Assembly: GCF_009363115.1 (NCBI RefSeq)
Contig: NZ_CP045298.1
Span: 5,143,501 to 5,207,500 of the forward strand
Direction of reading: 5' to 3'
Origin: Paenibacillus brasilensis
Lineage (GTDB): Bacteria > Bacillota > Bacilli > Paenibacillales > Paenibacillaceae
DNA length: 64,000 bases
Shown here: positions 63,725 through 64,000 of the stretch, piece by piece
Numbering within the stretch: the stretch's first letter is position 1
Layout: every line of letters begins with the position of its first letter
Translations under genes and position numbers: made by a program
The notes under the pieces: model-generated
The model's input: the letters and a program-made list of their open reading frames with translations, nothing else
What the model was told of the DNA's origin: nothing
Databases searched by the model: none

Positions 63725-64000
63725 TTATAATTGCTCCTCCACTTCACGGCGGGTCGGCATGCCACCCTGGGCCCCAAATTTGGTAACGGACAATGAGGCA
63801 GCACGATTAGCGAACTTCACACTATCTGCCAGCGATTTCCCATCAGCCAGCGCCACAGCAAATGCAGCGTTAAATGTATCTCCAGCACCAGTTGTATCCA
63901 CAGCTTCTACTTTATAAGTAGGAACCACAACCTCCTGTTCACCGTCGAAGAACCGCACGCCATTACTGCCCTCCGTAACAAACAGCTTGTGCGGATATTT
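63725..64000 (-). CDS. rbsK: Ribokinase, C-terminal part (runs off the window)
   Basis: 92 codons in frame to the window edge; the start lies beyond base 64000. PfkB-family C-terminal signature VDTTGAGDTFNAAFAVALA with the catalytic Asp in GAGD, and FANRAASLSVTKFGAQGGMPTRREVEEQL. Phosphorylates ribose at O5. Stop 1 nt before the rbsD start, so coupled; operon order K-D-A-C-B. Confidence 0.93.
   Translation of the reverse strand, partial: KYPHKLFVTEGSNGVRFFDGEQEVVVPTYKVEAVDTTGAGDTFNAAFAVALADGKSLADSVKFANRAASLSVTKFGAQGGMPTRREVEEQL

Overview
The window looks like chromosomal DNA of a Paenibacillus (P. polymyxa/peoriae type). The reasons are endospore germination genes (gerQ, cwlJ), copper-amine-oxidase 'stalk' domain proteins, Bacillus-style promoters and AGGAGG ribosome sites, several TTG/GTG starts, and a large NRPS locus. 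Species assignment is inference. No tRNA, rRNA or CRISPR array was seen.

Layout. 0.1-4.9 kb: catalase, APS kinase and a three-gene ADP-ribose cassette (NrtR-like Nudix, NADAR, microbial PARG), all leftward. 4.9-18 kb: an orphan NRPS operon (A-T-C loading protein, then half-C-A-T-E-C-A-T-terminal C/E-like) translationally coupled to a GT17-type glycosyltransferase, with no thioesterase. 18-45 kb: mostly housekeeping, namely glutaminase, a catDE-like pair with a divergent XRE-cupin regulator, secreted and stalk proteins, a 5'-truncated K+/H+ antiporter, fumC, leuA with a FadR-type regulator, aldose epimerase, MBL hydrolase, M29 aminopeptidase, glycerol dehydrogenase, bioB with a BirA box, a CorC/HlyC protein, the spore pair cwlJ-gerQ, a frameshifted SDR, an amino acid permease, ldh and a DUF3900 protein. 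45.6-59.7 kb: an accessory stretch rich in resistance functions and broken genes. It holds an MFS exporter, an epoxide hydrolase with a divergent AraC regulator, a Smr-less MutS2 paralogue behind a leader-peptide attenuator, a frameshifted ROK gene, a DinB fragment, a rifamycin phosphotransferase, a lone tyrosine recombinase, and an iron-transport gene destroyed by frameshift and deletion but still carrying a Fur box. 59.8-64 kb: the ribose operon rbsK(partial)-D-A-C-B.

The most interesting part is 49.7-52.3 kb. A promoter drives a 7-codon leader peptide whose last codons lie inside a perfect 12-bp inverted repeat. This is followed by two strong intrinsic terminators and then a MutS2-like ATPase that keeps its MutS core and a KOW-like domain but has no Smr nuclease. 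This layout is typical of genes induced by ribosome-targeting antibiotics, and MutS2 acts on collided ribosomes, so the gene is a candidate ribosome-rescue resistance factor. An 18-bp palindrome sits the same distance (within 1 bp) upstream of this promoter and of the MFS exporter promoter, which suggests a shared regulon.
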